Below are positions 31,606 to 39,616 of a stretch of 64,000 nt of DNA, piece by piece. The notes beneath the pieces are model-generated. The model was given only the letters and a program-made list of their open reading frames with translations. It did no database searches and was not told the origin of the DNA. Source of the stretch: Hymenobacter guriensis (GTDB taxonomy: Bacteria; Bacteroidota; Bacteroidia; Cytophagales; Hymenobacteraceae). A program made the translations under genes and the position numbers. Location: positions 124,001 to 188,000 of the forward strand of contig NZ_JADWYK010000007.1 of assembly GCF_015773195.1 (NCBI RefSeq), written 5' to 3'. Position 1 is the first letter of the stretch; each line of letters starts with the position of its first letter.

Positions 31606-32344
31606 GACGCTTAGCACCCGCCGCGCGCAAGGCCGCAAGTCGCTGGCTGTCCTGCTCGATCCGGACAACCTGGACGAAGCCGGCTGCCAACACCTGCTGG
31701 AGCTGACCGCGCAGCATTCCGTTGAGTACTTTTTTGTAGGGGGTAGCCTGGTGATGAATTCTCATCAGGCTACCCTCATTCAGTTGATAAAGTCCCGCTC
31801 TACGGTGCCGGTACTGCTGTTCCCGAGCCACAGCCTGCACCTGGAAGGCCCCGCCGACGGTATTCTGCTCCTTTCCCTGATTTCGGGCCGAAACCCGGAG
31901 TTTCTGATCGGCCAGCACGTTATTGCCGCGCCGCTATTGCGGGCCAGCAACCTGCAGATCCTACCTACCGGCTACATGCTAGTAGATACCGGCCGCCAGA
32001 CCACGGCCAGCTATATCAGCGGCACCACGCCCCTGCCCTACGACAAGCCGGCCATTGCGGCCTGTACTGCTATGGCCGGCGAACAGCTAGGCCTGCGCCT
32101 GATGTACCTCGATGGTGGCAGCGGGGCCATGTACCCCGTTTCTCCGGCCATGATTCAGGCGGTGCGCCAAGCTGTGGAAGTGCCTATTATCGTAGGGGGT
32201 GGCATCAACACGCCCGAAAAAGCCCAGGCTGCTTTGGCTGCCGGCGCTGATGTCATTGTGGTCGGCAACCAGATTGAAAAAGACCCCGGATTCCTGGCAG
32301 AGGTTTCGCGGGTAGTGCACTCCTACAATCAAGTGACCGTCTGA
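31583..32344 (+). CDS. pcrB: Geranylgeranylglyceryl/heptaprenylglyceryl phosphate synthase (PcrB family)
   Basis: A 253-residue TIM-barrel prenyltransferase. Family segments visible are LAVLLDPDNLD (about 20), YFFVGGSLVMN (about 48), YLDGGSGAMYP (about 178), IIVGGGINTPEKA and GADVIVVGNQIEK. The enzyme joins glycerol-1-phosphate to a polyprenyl diphosphate to make an ether lipid. Bacteroidota carry group II members; their product in vivo is not settled. The ATG at 31583 (MRHNSLYETL) overlaps the preceding gene by 23 nt. The gene symbol is by family, not exact orthology. Confidence 0.88.
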   Translation: MRHNSLYETLSTRRAQGRKSLAVLLDPDNLDEAGCQHLLELTAQHSVEYFFVGGSLVMNSHQATLIQLIKSRSTVPVLLFPSHSLHLEGPADGILLLSLISGRNPEFLIGQHVIAAPLLRASNLQILPTGYMLVDTGRQTTASYISGTTPLPYDKPAIAACTAMAGEQLGLRLMYLDGGSGAMYPVSPAMIQAVRQAVEVPIIVGGGINTPEKAQAALAAGADVIVVGNQIEKDPGFLAEVSRVVHSYNQVTV

Positions 32345-32480
32345 ACCACGGATTCGCGCGGATTTTTCGGATTCCACGGATTTTGTAGACGATAAAAAAG
32401 GGCTTGCCGGAAGGCAAGCCCTTTTGTTTTCTGCTCCAATTGGAACCGCGCCGACTACAAAATCCGTGGAATCCGTGGTT
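32345..32480. repeat. Word-repeat palindrome with a terminator in its loop
   Basis: The left arm begins at the TGA stop of the prenyltransferase gene and contains units based on CGGATT (32350-32386). The arms pair perfectly over 19 bp (32370-32388 with 32455-32473), and an outer 12-bp match pairs 32344-32355 with 32469-32480. The left arm carries extra words the right one lacks. A normal terminator (32396-32425) is in the loop. Confidence 0.85.
32396..32425 (+). terminator. Terminator between prenyltransferase and AraC genes
   Basis: A 13-bp perfect stem AAAAGGGCTTGCC (32396-32408) with 32413-32425 and a 4-nt loop. It is symmetrical with A and T runs, so it can stop both converging genes. 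Confidence 0.94.
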
Positions 32481-32486
32481 CCGTCG

Positions 32487-33413
32487 TTAGATGTTCATGG
32501 CCGACTCGCGGCGGCGCATCTTGCCGGCCGGAATGCCGAACATCATCTTGAAGCGGCGGCAGAAGTACGCCGTGTCCTTATAGCCCACTTCCTTGCCGAT
32601 ATCACGGATGCTCTTTTTGGTGGTGCGTAGCAGGAATACAGCACGCTCCATGCGCTGATACTCGATGTAGTCCTGCGGGTTGATGCCGGTGAGCATCTTG
32701 AAGTACTGCCCTACATAATCTTCCGACACGTTGGCCACCCCTGATAGCACCTTGTTTGACAGGTCGCCGCCCAGGTTCTCCTTGATGTAGTTGAACAGGT
32801 CGATGAGGCGCGGGTCCTTGAAGTACGTGCTGTTGGTAGCCAGCTGCTCCACGAACATCTTGTTTTTCAGGATGTAGCGCACGATTTCCACCACAATATT
32901 CTCAGTGTATATCGTGATGAGCCGCTCCCGACCGGGCAGTTCCTGCAGGCTTTCTTCTACGACCTTGATGACCAGATTAGCCAGCTTGGAGTTGCCGGTA
33001 ATCAGAAAGGCCGGCACGTCGAGCGAGGCGAAAAAATTCACCGAGTCGAATACCTTGGCCTCAAAGCTTACAAACGAGTGGCTTTCTTCGGCATCACCGA
33101 TGAGGTCCAGATCAGAGTTGGAATGGAAGAACTTATCCTTGTTGCTGATCAGGTCGTCGTTGGTGATGACCTTGCCAGCGGCGTCGCCATACGTTACTTT
33201 GGTGGCGCGGCCCCCGGGAATAAAGAGCATTTCGCCTTCTTCCACGTTCTGCTGCTCGTCGTCGCCGAAACTCAGGCGGCCTTTATGCAGCAGAATGAGG
33301 TTGTTGCCAACGTCGTATGAATTGCGCACAGTGAAAGGCTGCTGCAGTACCAGGTTCTTCGCTTTGATGTAGCGAACCCCGAGCGACTCAATCACTTTAT
33401 TGTAATCTTCCAT
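32487..33413 (-). CDS. AraC-family transcriptional regulator
   Basis: A 308-residue regulator with an N-terminal cupin-like sensor domain (about 1-130; GRLSFGDDEQQNVEEGEMLFIPGG). The C-terminal AraC domain has two helix-turn-helix units (about 215-300; LSNKVLSGVANVSEDYVGQYFKMLTGINPQDYI then SIRDIGKEVGYKDTAYFCRRFKMMFGIPAGKMR). The target genes and ligand are not shown by the sequence. It stands alone, between the pcrB operon and the acyl-CoA dehydrogenase gene. Confidence 0.92.
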   Translation of the reverse strand: MEDYNKVIESLGVRYIKAKNLVLQQPFTVRNSYDVGNNLILLHKGRLSFGDDEQQNVEEGEMLFIPGGRATKVTYGDAAGKVITNDDLISNKDKFFHSNSDLDLIGDAEESHSFVSFEAKVFDSVNFFASLDVPAFLITGNSKLANLVIKVVEESLQELPGRERLITIYTENIVVEIVRYILKNKMFVEQLATNSTYFKDPRLIDLFNYIKENLGGDLSNKVLSGVANVSEDYVGQYFKMLTGINPQDYIEYQRMERAVFLLRTTKKSIRDIGKEVGYKDTAYFCRRFKMMFGIPAGKMRRRESAMNI

Positions 33414-33503
33414 AAACCTCTACTTGTTGGGTTGCTTGCAGGGAAACGGGCAGTTGCAGCCCGGATGTATACAATACAAAACAAGATATAAAAATTCACA
33501 AAA

Positions 33504-33537
33504 ACTAAACCCAGCCAAAAAAATAGCTGGGTTTAGT
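33504..33537 (-). terminator. Terminator of acyl-CoA dehydrogenase gene
   Basis: A 12-bp perfect stem ACTAAACCCAGC (33504-33515) with 33526-33537. The minus-strand 3' side runs into T-rich sequence. Confidence 0.88.
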
Positions 33538-33569
33538 GCAATGAATCTGACTTTTAGGCAATTCGACGC

Positions 33570-34709
33570 TTATTTCAGGATTTCCCGCGAGATTACAATT
33601 TTCTGAATCTCGGAAGTACCCTCATAAATCTGGGTGATTTTGGCGTCACGCATCATGCGCTCCACGTGATACTCCTTCACAAAACCATATCCCCCGTGGA
33701 TCTGCACCGCCTCTACGGCGGTGTCCATAGCTGTTTTGGAAGCAAACAGCTTAGCCATAGCCCCCGATTTGGCATAGTCGAGGTGTGCATCCTTATCGTG
33801 GGCGGCCTGCAGACAGAGCAGACGGGCAGCATCAATGTTGGTTGCCATATCGGCTAGCTTGAACTGGATGGCCTGGTGCTGGGAAATAGGCACGCCAAAC
33901 GCCTTCCGCTCCTTGGCATACTTCACCGACAGTTCGTAGGCACCCGAGGCAATACCTAGGGCCTGCGCCGCTATGCCGATACGGCCGCCAGCCAGCGCCT
34001 GCATGGCGAACTTGAAGCCGAAGCCATCTTCGCCGATGCGGTTTTCCTTGGGCACCTTCACGTCGTTGAACATGAGGGAACAGGTATCAGAGCCGCGGAT
34101 GCCCAGCTTGTTTTCCTTGGGACCGGTCTGGAAGCCTTCCATGCCCTTCTCCACGATAAGCACGTTGATGCCGCGGTGCTTAAGCTCGGGGTTGGTTTGA
34201 GCCATCACCAAGTATACCGAGGCGGTGGTGCCGTTGGTAATCCAGTTTTTGGTACCGTTCAGCAGGTAGTAGTCGCCTTTGTCCTCAGCGGTGGTACGCT
34301 GGCTGGTGGCGTCAGAGCCGGCTTCGGGCTCCGACAGGGCGAAGGCGCCAATCATTTCGCCAGTGGCCAGCTTGGTCAGGTATTTCTGCTTTTGCTCCTC
34401 AGTACCGTACTTTTCCAGGCCCCAGCATACCAGGGTATTATTTACCGACATGATAACGGAGCAGGAAGCATCAACCTTGGAAATTTCTTCCATAGCCAGC
34501 ACATAGCTGACCGTATCCATACCGCCGCCGCCGTATTTGGGGCTTACAATCATTCCCATGAATCCCAGCTCGCCCATTTTCTTGACTTGCTCGGTGGGAA
34601 ATTTCTGCTGGTCGTCGCGCTCAATCACGCCGGCCCATAGTTCGTTCTGAGCAAAGTCGCGGGCTGCGGCCTGCACGGCCAATTGTTCTTCAGTGAGCTG
34701 AAAATTCAT
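33570..34709 (-). CDS. Acyl-CoA dehydrogenase (short-chain type)
   Basis: FAD enzyme that makes the 2,3-double bond in acyl-CoA and hands electrons to ETF. The 379-residue protein starts MNFQLTEEQLAVQAAARDFA. The FAD/substrate segment FALSEPEAGSDA is at about 125-136, NGTKNWITNG at about 155, and the catalytic glutamate in QIYEGTSEIQKIVI near 365. Length and motifs fit butyryl-CoA dehydrogenase. The ATG at 34709 matches the family start. A -7 box, minus-strand TAATTTTG (34795-34788), lies about 80 nt upstream. Confidence 0.94.
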   Translation of the reverse strand: MNFQLTEEQLAVQAAARDFAQNELWAGVIERDDQQKFPTEQVKKMGELGFMGMIVSPKYGGGGMDTVSYVLAMEEISKVDASCSVIMSVNNTLVCWGLEKYGTEEQKQKYLTKLATGEMIGAFALSEPEAGSDATSQRTTAEDKGDYYLLNGTKNWITNGTTASVYLVMAQTNPELKHRGINVLIVEKGMEGFQTGPKENKLGIRGSDTCSLMFNDVKVPKENRIGEDGFGFKFAMQALAGGRIGIAAQALGIASGAYELSVKYAKERKAFGVPISQHQAIQFKLADMATNIDAARLLCLQAAHDKDAHLDYAKSGAMAKLFASKTAMDTAVEAVQIHGGYGFVKEYHVERMMRDAKITQIYEGTSEIQKIVISREILK

Positions 34710-34787
34710 GTAAAAGGTACGTGGGTGGGAATTGGGAAAAGAGCAGGCCGGTAGCCACAACTGAGTGGTGGCGGAGCTACCGGCTGT

Positions 34788-34795
34788 CAAAATTA
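34788..34795 (-). promoter_or_regulatory. -7 box of acyl-CoA dehydrogenase gene
   Basis: Minus-strand TAATTTTG, an exact TAnnTTTG match. A GCCGGTAGC/GCTACCGGC hairpin (34747-34755 with 34776-34784) lies just downstream. No clear TTG element was found upstream. Confidence 0.5.
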
Positions 34796-34913
34796 CTTCT
34801 TAGAAATCGTAGATTACGCAGCATGCCGAATATTTCGGCCACCCACGCTTGCTACCCGACTTGTATGGGAAGTCAGGCGCTCCATAGCGGCAACAAACCA
34901 ACTGCGTTAAAGA

Positions 34914-35606
34914 TTAGCGCCGGTCGCGGCTGCCGAAGATGCTTACGTAATAAAGCAGCGTGGCCAGGGAGCTGAGCGCTGCTACCACGTACGTCATAGC
35001 GGCCCACCAAAGCGCGTCTTTGGCCATACTATGCTCCTGCGGGGTTACAATACCGCGCTTGTCAATCCAGGCCAGGGCGCGCTTGGAAGCGTCGAACTCC
35101 ACCGGCAGCGTAACAAAGGAGAAAAGCGTGGTAAGCGAAAACAGCACGATGCCTACGCCTAGCGGAATTGGCGTGGTGCGCAGCAGTATCACCCCGGCCA
35201 GCAGCACCAGCGGCATAAACCGGGACACCGCGCTGAGGGCCGGCACCATAGCCGAGCGGAACTGCAGCGCCGCATAAGCCGTGGCGTGCTGCACAGCGTG
35301 CCCGCACTCGTGGGCAGCCACTGCCGCGGCCGAGGCACTGCGGGCGGCGTACACCTCCTCGCTCAGGTTTACCGTTTTATCGGCGGGGTTGTAGTGGTCA
35401 GTAAGGCGTCCTTCGGTGCTGATAACGCGCACATCGGTAATGCCGTGATCGGCCAGCATCAGCTCGGCAATCTGCTTGCCCGAGAGACCCGACTGCAGGC
35501 CAATCTGTGAGTACTGGGTGAATTTGCTGCGCAGGCGCCACTGGATGATCATGCCAGCCACCGTGGCCAGGATCAGTATCAGGTAGAGGGGACCGGTAGA
35601 GTACAT
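34914..35606 (-). CDS. Zinc membrane metallopeptidase, YugP type
   Basis: A 230-residue membrane protease with an N-terminal transmembrane helix (about 5-22), the zinc motif HECGH (about 101) within AVAAHECGHAVQHATAY, and two or three C-terminal hydrophobic segments. The substrate is unknown; the family is often called neutral zinc metallopeptidase. Downstream, the minus-strand DNA to 34796 holds nothing I recognise except the acyl-CoA dehydrogenase promoter. Confidence 0.88.
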   Translation of the reverse strand: MYSTGPLYLILILATVAGMIIQWRLRSKFTQYSQIGLQSGLSGKQIAELMLADHGITDVRVISTEGRLTDHYNPADKTVNLSEEVYAARSASAAAVAAHECGHAVQHATAYAALQFRSAMVPALSAVSRFMPLVLLAGVILLRTTPIPLGVGIVLFSLTTLFSFVTLPVEFDASKRALAWIDKRGIVTPQEHSMAKDALWWAAMTYVVAALSSLATLLYYVSIFGSRDRR

Positions 35607-35665
35607 GGTTCAGGAAAGAAAAAGCGTGAACGGGAACTATGCTACCGGCAGCCACTTGCTCCCGG

Positions 35666-36148
35666 CTAGTCGCCCAGCTGGCGGATTCGCTCGACGATGC
35701 GCGTGGTGCTGTAGCCCGCTACCAGCGGCACCGTAAGCACCTGCCCGCCATGCTGCAACACCACTTCGTGACCCACAATTCCACTGATGGCGTAGTCGTC
35801 GCCCTTCACCAGGATATCGGGCAGCACGGTTTCGATCAGCTGCAGCGGGGTCTGCTCGTCGAACAGCACCACGGCGTCCACAAACAAAAGCGACGCCAGG
35901 ATGCGCGCCCGTGACATTTCGTCCTGCAAAGGGCGGCCGGGCTTGAGGCAGCTTACGGAGGCATCGGTATTGAGGCCGACGACCAGCCGGTCGCCGAGGT
36001 GGCGGGCCTTTTCCAGGTAGTCGACGTGGCCCAGGTGCAATAGGTCGAAGCAGCCGTTGGTGAACACCACGCGTTGCCCTTCCGCTTTCCATTGGGCTAC
36101 CACGGCCGGCAGCGCGGCGCGGCTCACAATCTTGTCTTTGCTCCACAT
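35666..36148 (-). CDS. Heptose 1-phosphate adenylyltransferase (RfaE2/HldE C-terminal type)
   Basis: A 160-residue nucleotidyltransferase with the HxGH signature in FTNGCFDLLHLGHVDYL (about 29-45) and RILASLLFVDAVVLFDEQTP further on; the C-terminal GYSTTRIVERI segment also fits. It would attach AMP to D-glycero-beta-D-manno-heptose 1-phosphate for LPS core synthesis. No kinase domain is fused, and other cytidylyltransferase substrates are possible. The ATG at 36148 is chosen since upstream codons overlap the next gene. It is 65 nt downstream of the UPF0104 gene. Confidence 0.83.
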   Translation of the reverse strand: MWSKDKIVSRAALPAVVAQWKAEGQRVVFTNGCFDLLHLGHVDYLEKARHLGDRLVVGLNTDASVSCLKPGRPLQDEMSRARILASLLFVDAVVLFDEQTPLQLIETVLPDILVKGDDYAISGIVGHEVVLQHGGQVLTVPLVAGYSTTRIVERIRQLGD

Positions 36149-36212
36149 AAGCCCGTAGCTGATGCCGCCAGCTGCCTGACGGAATGTCGTTGAGTGTGTT
36201 GTACGTGGGAGG

Positions 36213-37247
36213 CTAACCAGGCTGGTTACCCGCCGCCAGCGGCTGCGCCGTCCGCCCCGATTTGACCATGCTGGCCACAAAGCTGATACCACCCATGAGC
36301 ACCACCAGCAGGGTTTGGGAGCCGTGCACCACCAGGGCGTATGCAATGCCCGCCTCCTTGCTGATGCCGTACACCAGCAGCGTGCTTTGCACCATCAGAT
36401 GAAACGCGCCGATACCGCCCTGCACCGGCGTGGCCATGCCAATAGCGCCGAAGGTAAGCACCCCCAGCCCTGCAGCCATGCTTAGCTGCGCCGTTTCGGG
36501 GAAGGCAAAGAAGGCCAGGTAATCCATGAGGTAGTAGACCAGCCAGGTAAACAGCGTGTGCAGCAGAAACAGCCCTGGGTGCGCAAGCTTGCGGATGCTG
36601 AAAACACCATCGAGCAAGCCGCGCACGAACCGCTCCAGCTTGTTGAACAACGCCAACTGCCGCAGCCGCTCCAGGTTGCGGTAGAGCACGTACAGTGTAA
36701 TCAGCCCGATAAGCAGCAGCAGGCCACCGGCCACCAGGAGCGTCTGCTGGCTGCGGGCCAGGGAGTCGTACTTATCTGAAAACAAGCTCAACACAAATGC
36801 CCGGAAGCGGTTAAAATCGACCAGCACGGTGGCCCCGATCAAACACAGCAGCACCAGCACATCGATAACGCGCTCCGTGATGACCGAGCCCAGCGCCACC
36901 TGCACGGGTACGCCGCTGGTACGCCGCAACACCGAGCACCGGATAACTTCGCCCATCCGCGGCAGCACCATGTTGGCTAGGTAGCCCACCATCATGGCAT
37001 GGTACACGTCCCAGTAAGTGGCGGTTTGCTTGGCGTTGGTAGCATCCAGCTGCATTTTCCAGCGGTAGGCCCGGCTGAAGTAGCCCAGTGCCGACAGCAC
37101 CATGGTAAAGCCCAGCCAGAAGTAATTGGCCTCACGCATGTAGCGGCCTACCAGGCTCAGATCCTGCCCCCGCACGGCGTAGCGCATCAGCACCGCCGAG
37201 AAGGCGAGCAACAGCACGTACTTAAGAATATTGAGAAGCTTCTTCAC
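36213..37247 (-). CDS. Flippase-like (LPG synthase transmembrane domain) protein
   Basis: A 344-residue membrane protein with about seven or eight transmembrane helices, belonging to the UPF0104/AglD-like flippase family. Conserved pieces are the YFSRAYRWKMQL segment (about 56), MMVGYLANMVLPRMGEVIRC (about 85-104), a VITERVIDVL helix and GATPVQGGIGAFH-like TPVQGGIGAFHLMV near 275. It probably handles a lipid-linked substrate in the inner membrane. There is no fused synthase domain. Confidence 0.85.
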   Translation of the reverse strand: MKKLLNILKYVLLLAFSAVLMRYAVRGQDLSLVGRYMREANYFWLGFTMVLSALGYFSRAYRWKMQLDATNAKQTATYWDVYHAMMVGYLANMVLPRMGEVIRCSVLRRTSGVPVQVALGSVITERVIDVLVLLCLIGATVLVDFNRFRAFVLSLFSDKYDSLARSQQTLLVAGGLLLLIGLITLYVLYRNLERLRQLALFNKLERFVRGLLDGVFSIRKLAHPGLFLLHTLFTWLVYYLMDYLAFFAFPETAQLSMAAGLGVLTFGAIGMATPVQGGIGAFHLMVQSTLLVYGISKEAGIAYALVVHGSQTLLVVLMGGISFVASMVKSGRTAQPLAAGNQPG

Positions 37248-37250
37248 GAA

Positions 37251-37345
37251 CAGGGGAATGTATAGCTGAATGGCTATAGGGTTAAATTGTCAAACGACTG
37301 CGTACGGCAGTCTACTCCAACACCCATTCAGCCATACAGCCATGA
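37251..37345. repeat. Word-repeat palindrome between panD and UPF0104 gene
   Basis: The right part has 8-nt words CATTCAGC and CATACAGC followed by shorter forms. A 9-bp inverted match GCTGAATGG (37265-37273) pairs with 37324-37332. It is the most decayed member of the set. Confidence 0.6.
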
Positions 37346-37369
37346 GCCATGCAACCAGCCACTCCGGCC

Positions 37370-37717
37370 TTATCCCAGGCGGTTGTGCTGGTCGGGGAAG
37401 ATGATGGTAGGCTGGTGCTGGCGGGCTTCGGCAAAATCAACCAGGCCGTAGGAAATGATGATGATGATGTCGCCGACGGCCACGCGGCGGGCGGCGGGCC
37501 CGTTCAGGCAAATCATGCCGGAGCCCCGCTCTCCTTTGATGATATAGGTTTCGAACCGCTCCCCGTTGTTCACGTTCACGATGGTCACTTTCTCGTTTTC
37601 CACCATGTTGGCGGCGTCGAGCAGGTCTTCATCAATGGTGATGCTGCCCACGTAGTGCAGCTCGGCCTGGGTTACTTTAACGCGGTGAATCTTCGACTTG
37701 AGAACTTCGATATGCAT
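37370..37717 (-). CDS. panD: Aspartate 1-decarboxylase
   Basis: PanD makes beta-alanine from aspartate for pantothenate. The 115-residue proenzyme starts [20 protein letters not shown]. The self-cleavage site is Gly-Ser in [11 protein letters not shown] (about residues 23-24), which yields the pyruvoyl group. [17 protein letters not shown] completes the active site. It follows panC in the same direction, with a word-repeat palindrome between them. The start at 37717 agrees with the promoter at 37747-37754. Confidence 0.96.
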   Translation of the reverse strand: MHIEVLKSKIHRVKVTQAELHYVGSITIDEDLLDAANMVENEKVTIVNVNNGERFETYIIKGERGSGMICLNGPAARRVAVGDIIIIISYGLVDFAEARQHQPTIIFPDQHNRLG

Positions 37718-37746
37718 GGAAGCCGGGTGGAATGAGAAAACGGCCG

Positions 37747-37754
37747 CAAAGATA
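37747..37754 (-). promoter_or_regulatory. -7 box of panD
   Basis: Minus-strand TATCTTTG, an exact TAnnTTTG match, 30 nt before the panD start codon. It implies that panD can be transcribed separately from panC. Confidence 0.65.
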
Positions 37755-37760
37755 CGATTG

Positions 37761-37826
37761 GGGAATGAGCAAGTGAGTGAAGTAGACATGCAGGAGGTAT
37801 GCCTACTTCACTCATTCACCACTTCA
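37761..37826. repeat. Word-repeat palindrome between panC and panD
   Basis: The arms TGAGTGAAGTAG (37774-37785) and its inverse (37803-37814) are perfect over 12 bp. Read from panC, 8-nt words TGAAGTGG, TGAATGAG and TGAAGTAG follow one another. The first begins with the TGA stop codon of panC (37824-37826). Confidence 0.82.
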
Positions 37827-38675
37827 CCGTTCTACCACCACGTTATCAATCAGCCGCACGCCGCCCAGCCAGGCCGCCAGACAGAGCGCCACCGGGCCGC
37901 TGGCCGGCCGCTCGGAGGCCAGCGGCTGCAGCGTGCGGGCGTCGCTGATATCGAAGTACTCCAGCTCAATGGCCGGCTGCTGCTGCAGAAACTCGGTGGT
38001 TTGCCGCTGTACTTCAGCTACCGTCTGCTCCTGCTCGATGAGGGTGCGGGCCAGCGTGAGAGCCTGGTACAGGTGCGGGGCCACGGCCCGCGCTTCCAGC
38101 GAGAGGCGCCGGTTGCGCGAGGACATGGCCAGCCCGTCTTTTTCGCGCACCGTCGGGAAGACCACCAGCTCCAAGTTGAAGCTCAGGTCCTGCACCAACT
38201 GGCGGACCACGGCAACCTGCTGCAAATCCTTCTGCCCGAAATAGGCCCGGTGCGGGCGACTCAGGTGAAACAGCTTGCTTACGACCGTAGCTACGCCGTT
38301 GAAGTGCCCGGGCCGGTGCGCGCCTTCCATCACGCGCTCTAGGGTTCCGAAATCAAAGCGCAGCAGCGTGGGCTGCGGGTACATTTCCTCCACCGAGGGG
38401 GCAAACAGCGCCGTGCAGCCCGTGCCGGCCAACAGCTTGGCATCGGCCTCGGGCAGGCGCGGGTACAGCCGGAAGTCCTCGGGGTTGTTGAATTGGGTGG
38501 GGTTCACGAACAGGCTGACCACCACCACATCGTTTTGCTGAGCAGCAGCGCGCACCAATTGCAGGTGCCCCTGGTGCAGGGCACCCATGGTAGGCACCAG
38601 CCCAATACGCAAGCCGGCCCGCCGCCACAATTCGGTGCGGTCTTGCAACCCGGCTGCGGTTTGCAGAATCTCCAT
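37824..38675 (-). CDS. panC: Pantothenate synthetase
   Basis: PanC joins pantoate and beta-alanine with ATP. The 283-residue protein carries VPTMGALHQGHLQL (about 27-40, HxGH-type ATP site), FVNPTQFNNPEDF, GQKDLQQ near 150 and MSSRNRRLS near 187. The ATG at 38675 (MEILQTAAGL) matches the family; upstream codons would cross the promoter of the neighbouring rightward gene. It works with panD to the left, and with coaX and coaE elsewhere in the window, in CoA supply. Confidence 0.95.
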   Translation of the reverse strand: MEILQTAAGLQDRTELWRRAGLRIGLVPTMGALHQGHLQLVRAAAQQNDVVVVSLFVNPTQFNNPEDFRLYPRLPEADAKLLAGTGCTALFAPSVEEMYPQPTLLRFDFGTLERVMEGAHRPGHFNGVATVVSKLFHLSRPHRAYFGQKDLQQVAVVRQLVQDLSFNLELVVFPTVREKDGLAMSSRNRRLSLEARAVAPHLYQALTLARTLIEQEQTVAEVQRQTTEFLQQQPAIELEYFDISDARTLQPLASERPASGPVALCLAAWLGGVRLIDNVVVER

Positions 38676-38727
38676 AGACAAACAAGGCCGCTTCATCATT
38701 GCAATGGCAACGCTCGGGCGGGTTACA

Positions 38728-38758
38728 TTGAATTTTCGCCTAAAATTGTTTAATTTTG
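38728..38758 (+). promoter_or_regulatory. Promoter of the GT5-domain gene
   Basis: TTG at 38728-38730, a 20-nt spacer, and TAATTTTG at 38751-38758 (exact). It also shows that a start codon at 38756 cannot be right, since it lies in the box. Confidence 0.85.
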
Positions 38759-38803
38759 TGCATCCAAAAGTGTGTCCTCCCATTAAAAACCCCAGGAAGC
38801 TGT

Positions 38804-39616
38804 ATGTCTAAGCTGAGAATACTCTATGCTGCCACGGAAATCAATCCGTTTTTGCAGACGACCAAGGTAGCGGAGTTTCTGCGGATGCTGCCCCAGGGAA
38901 TGCAGGAAATGGGCATGGAAATTCGGATTTTCGTCCCACGCTTTGGCATTATCAACGAACGCAAGAACCGCCTGCACGAAGTAGTGCGCCTCTCGGGTAT
39001 CAACATTGCCGTGGGCGAGGAAGAAAAGCCGCTGATTATCAAGGTGGCATCTATTCCGAACGCGAAGCTGCAGGTATACTTCATCGACAACGAGGATTAC
39101 TTCCACCGCAAGTCGGTGCTGGTTGATAAAAACAACCAGTTCCACGCCGACAACGACGAGCGGGCTATCTTCTTCTGCAAGGGCGTGCTCGAAACGGTGA
39201 AGAAGCTGGGCTGGGCCCCCGACATCGTTCACTGCAATGACTGGATGACGGGCCTGATTCCGATGTACCTGAAAACGACCTACAAAAAGGACCCGATTTT
39301 CAAGGATGCCAAGTCGATTTTCACGATTTACAACAACGAGTTTGCCCACAAATTCGAAGGCGACATCATCGAGAAGGCCAAAATGCTGGACATCGATGAT
39401 GAAATGCTGGAGCAGCTGAAATCGGCTGACTTTGGTGGGTTCATCAAAATTGGGATGCAGTACGCCGACTCCGTGGTGAAATCGGACGAGGATTTCAGCG
39501 ACAACCTGAACGCGCTGTTCAACGAGTACTCCCAGAAACGGTGCATCAGCCAGGTAGCGGCCGATGATACCCTGCTTACCTCTTACTACGCGCTGTATAA
39601 TGAATTGGCCAACTAG
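38804..39616 (+). CDS. Stand-alone N-terminal (GT5) domain of glycogen/starch synthase
   Basis: A 270-residue protein corresponding to the first half of a GT5 glycosyltransferase: MSKLRILYAATEINPFLQTTKVAEFL at the N terminus, PRFGIINERKNRLHEVVRL, then PDIVHCNDWMTGLIPMYLK at about 141-160. The usual N-terminal KTGGL ADP-glucose motif reads TTKVAEFL, and the entire C-terminal Rossmann half with the donor site is absent. It is therefore unlikely to make glycogen alone. It overlaps the DUF4270 gene by 17 nt, which implies linked expression. Confidence 0.82.
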   Translation: MSKLRILYAATEINPFLQTTKVAEFLRMLPQGMQEMGMEIRIFVPRFGIINERKNRLHEVVRLSGINIAVGEEEKPLIIKVASIPNAKLQVYFIDNEDYFHRKSVLVDKNNQFHADNDERAIFFCKGVLETVKKLGWAPDIVHCNDWMTGLIPMYLKTTYKKDPIFKDAKSIFTIYNNEFAHKFEGDIIEKAKMLDIDDEMLEQLKSADFGGFIKIGMQYADSVVKSDEDFSDNLNALFNEYSQKRCISQVAADDTLLTSYYALYNELAN

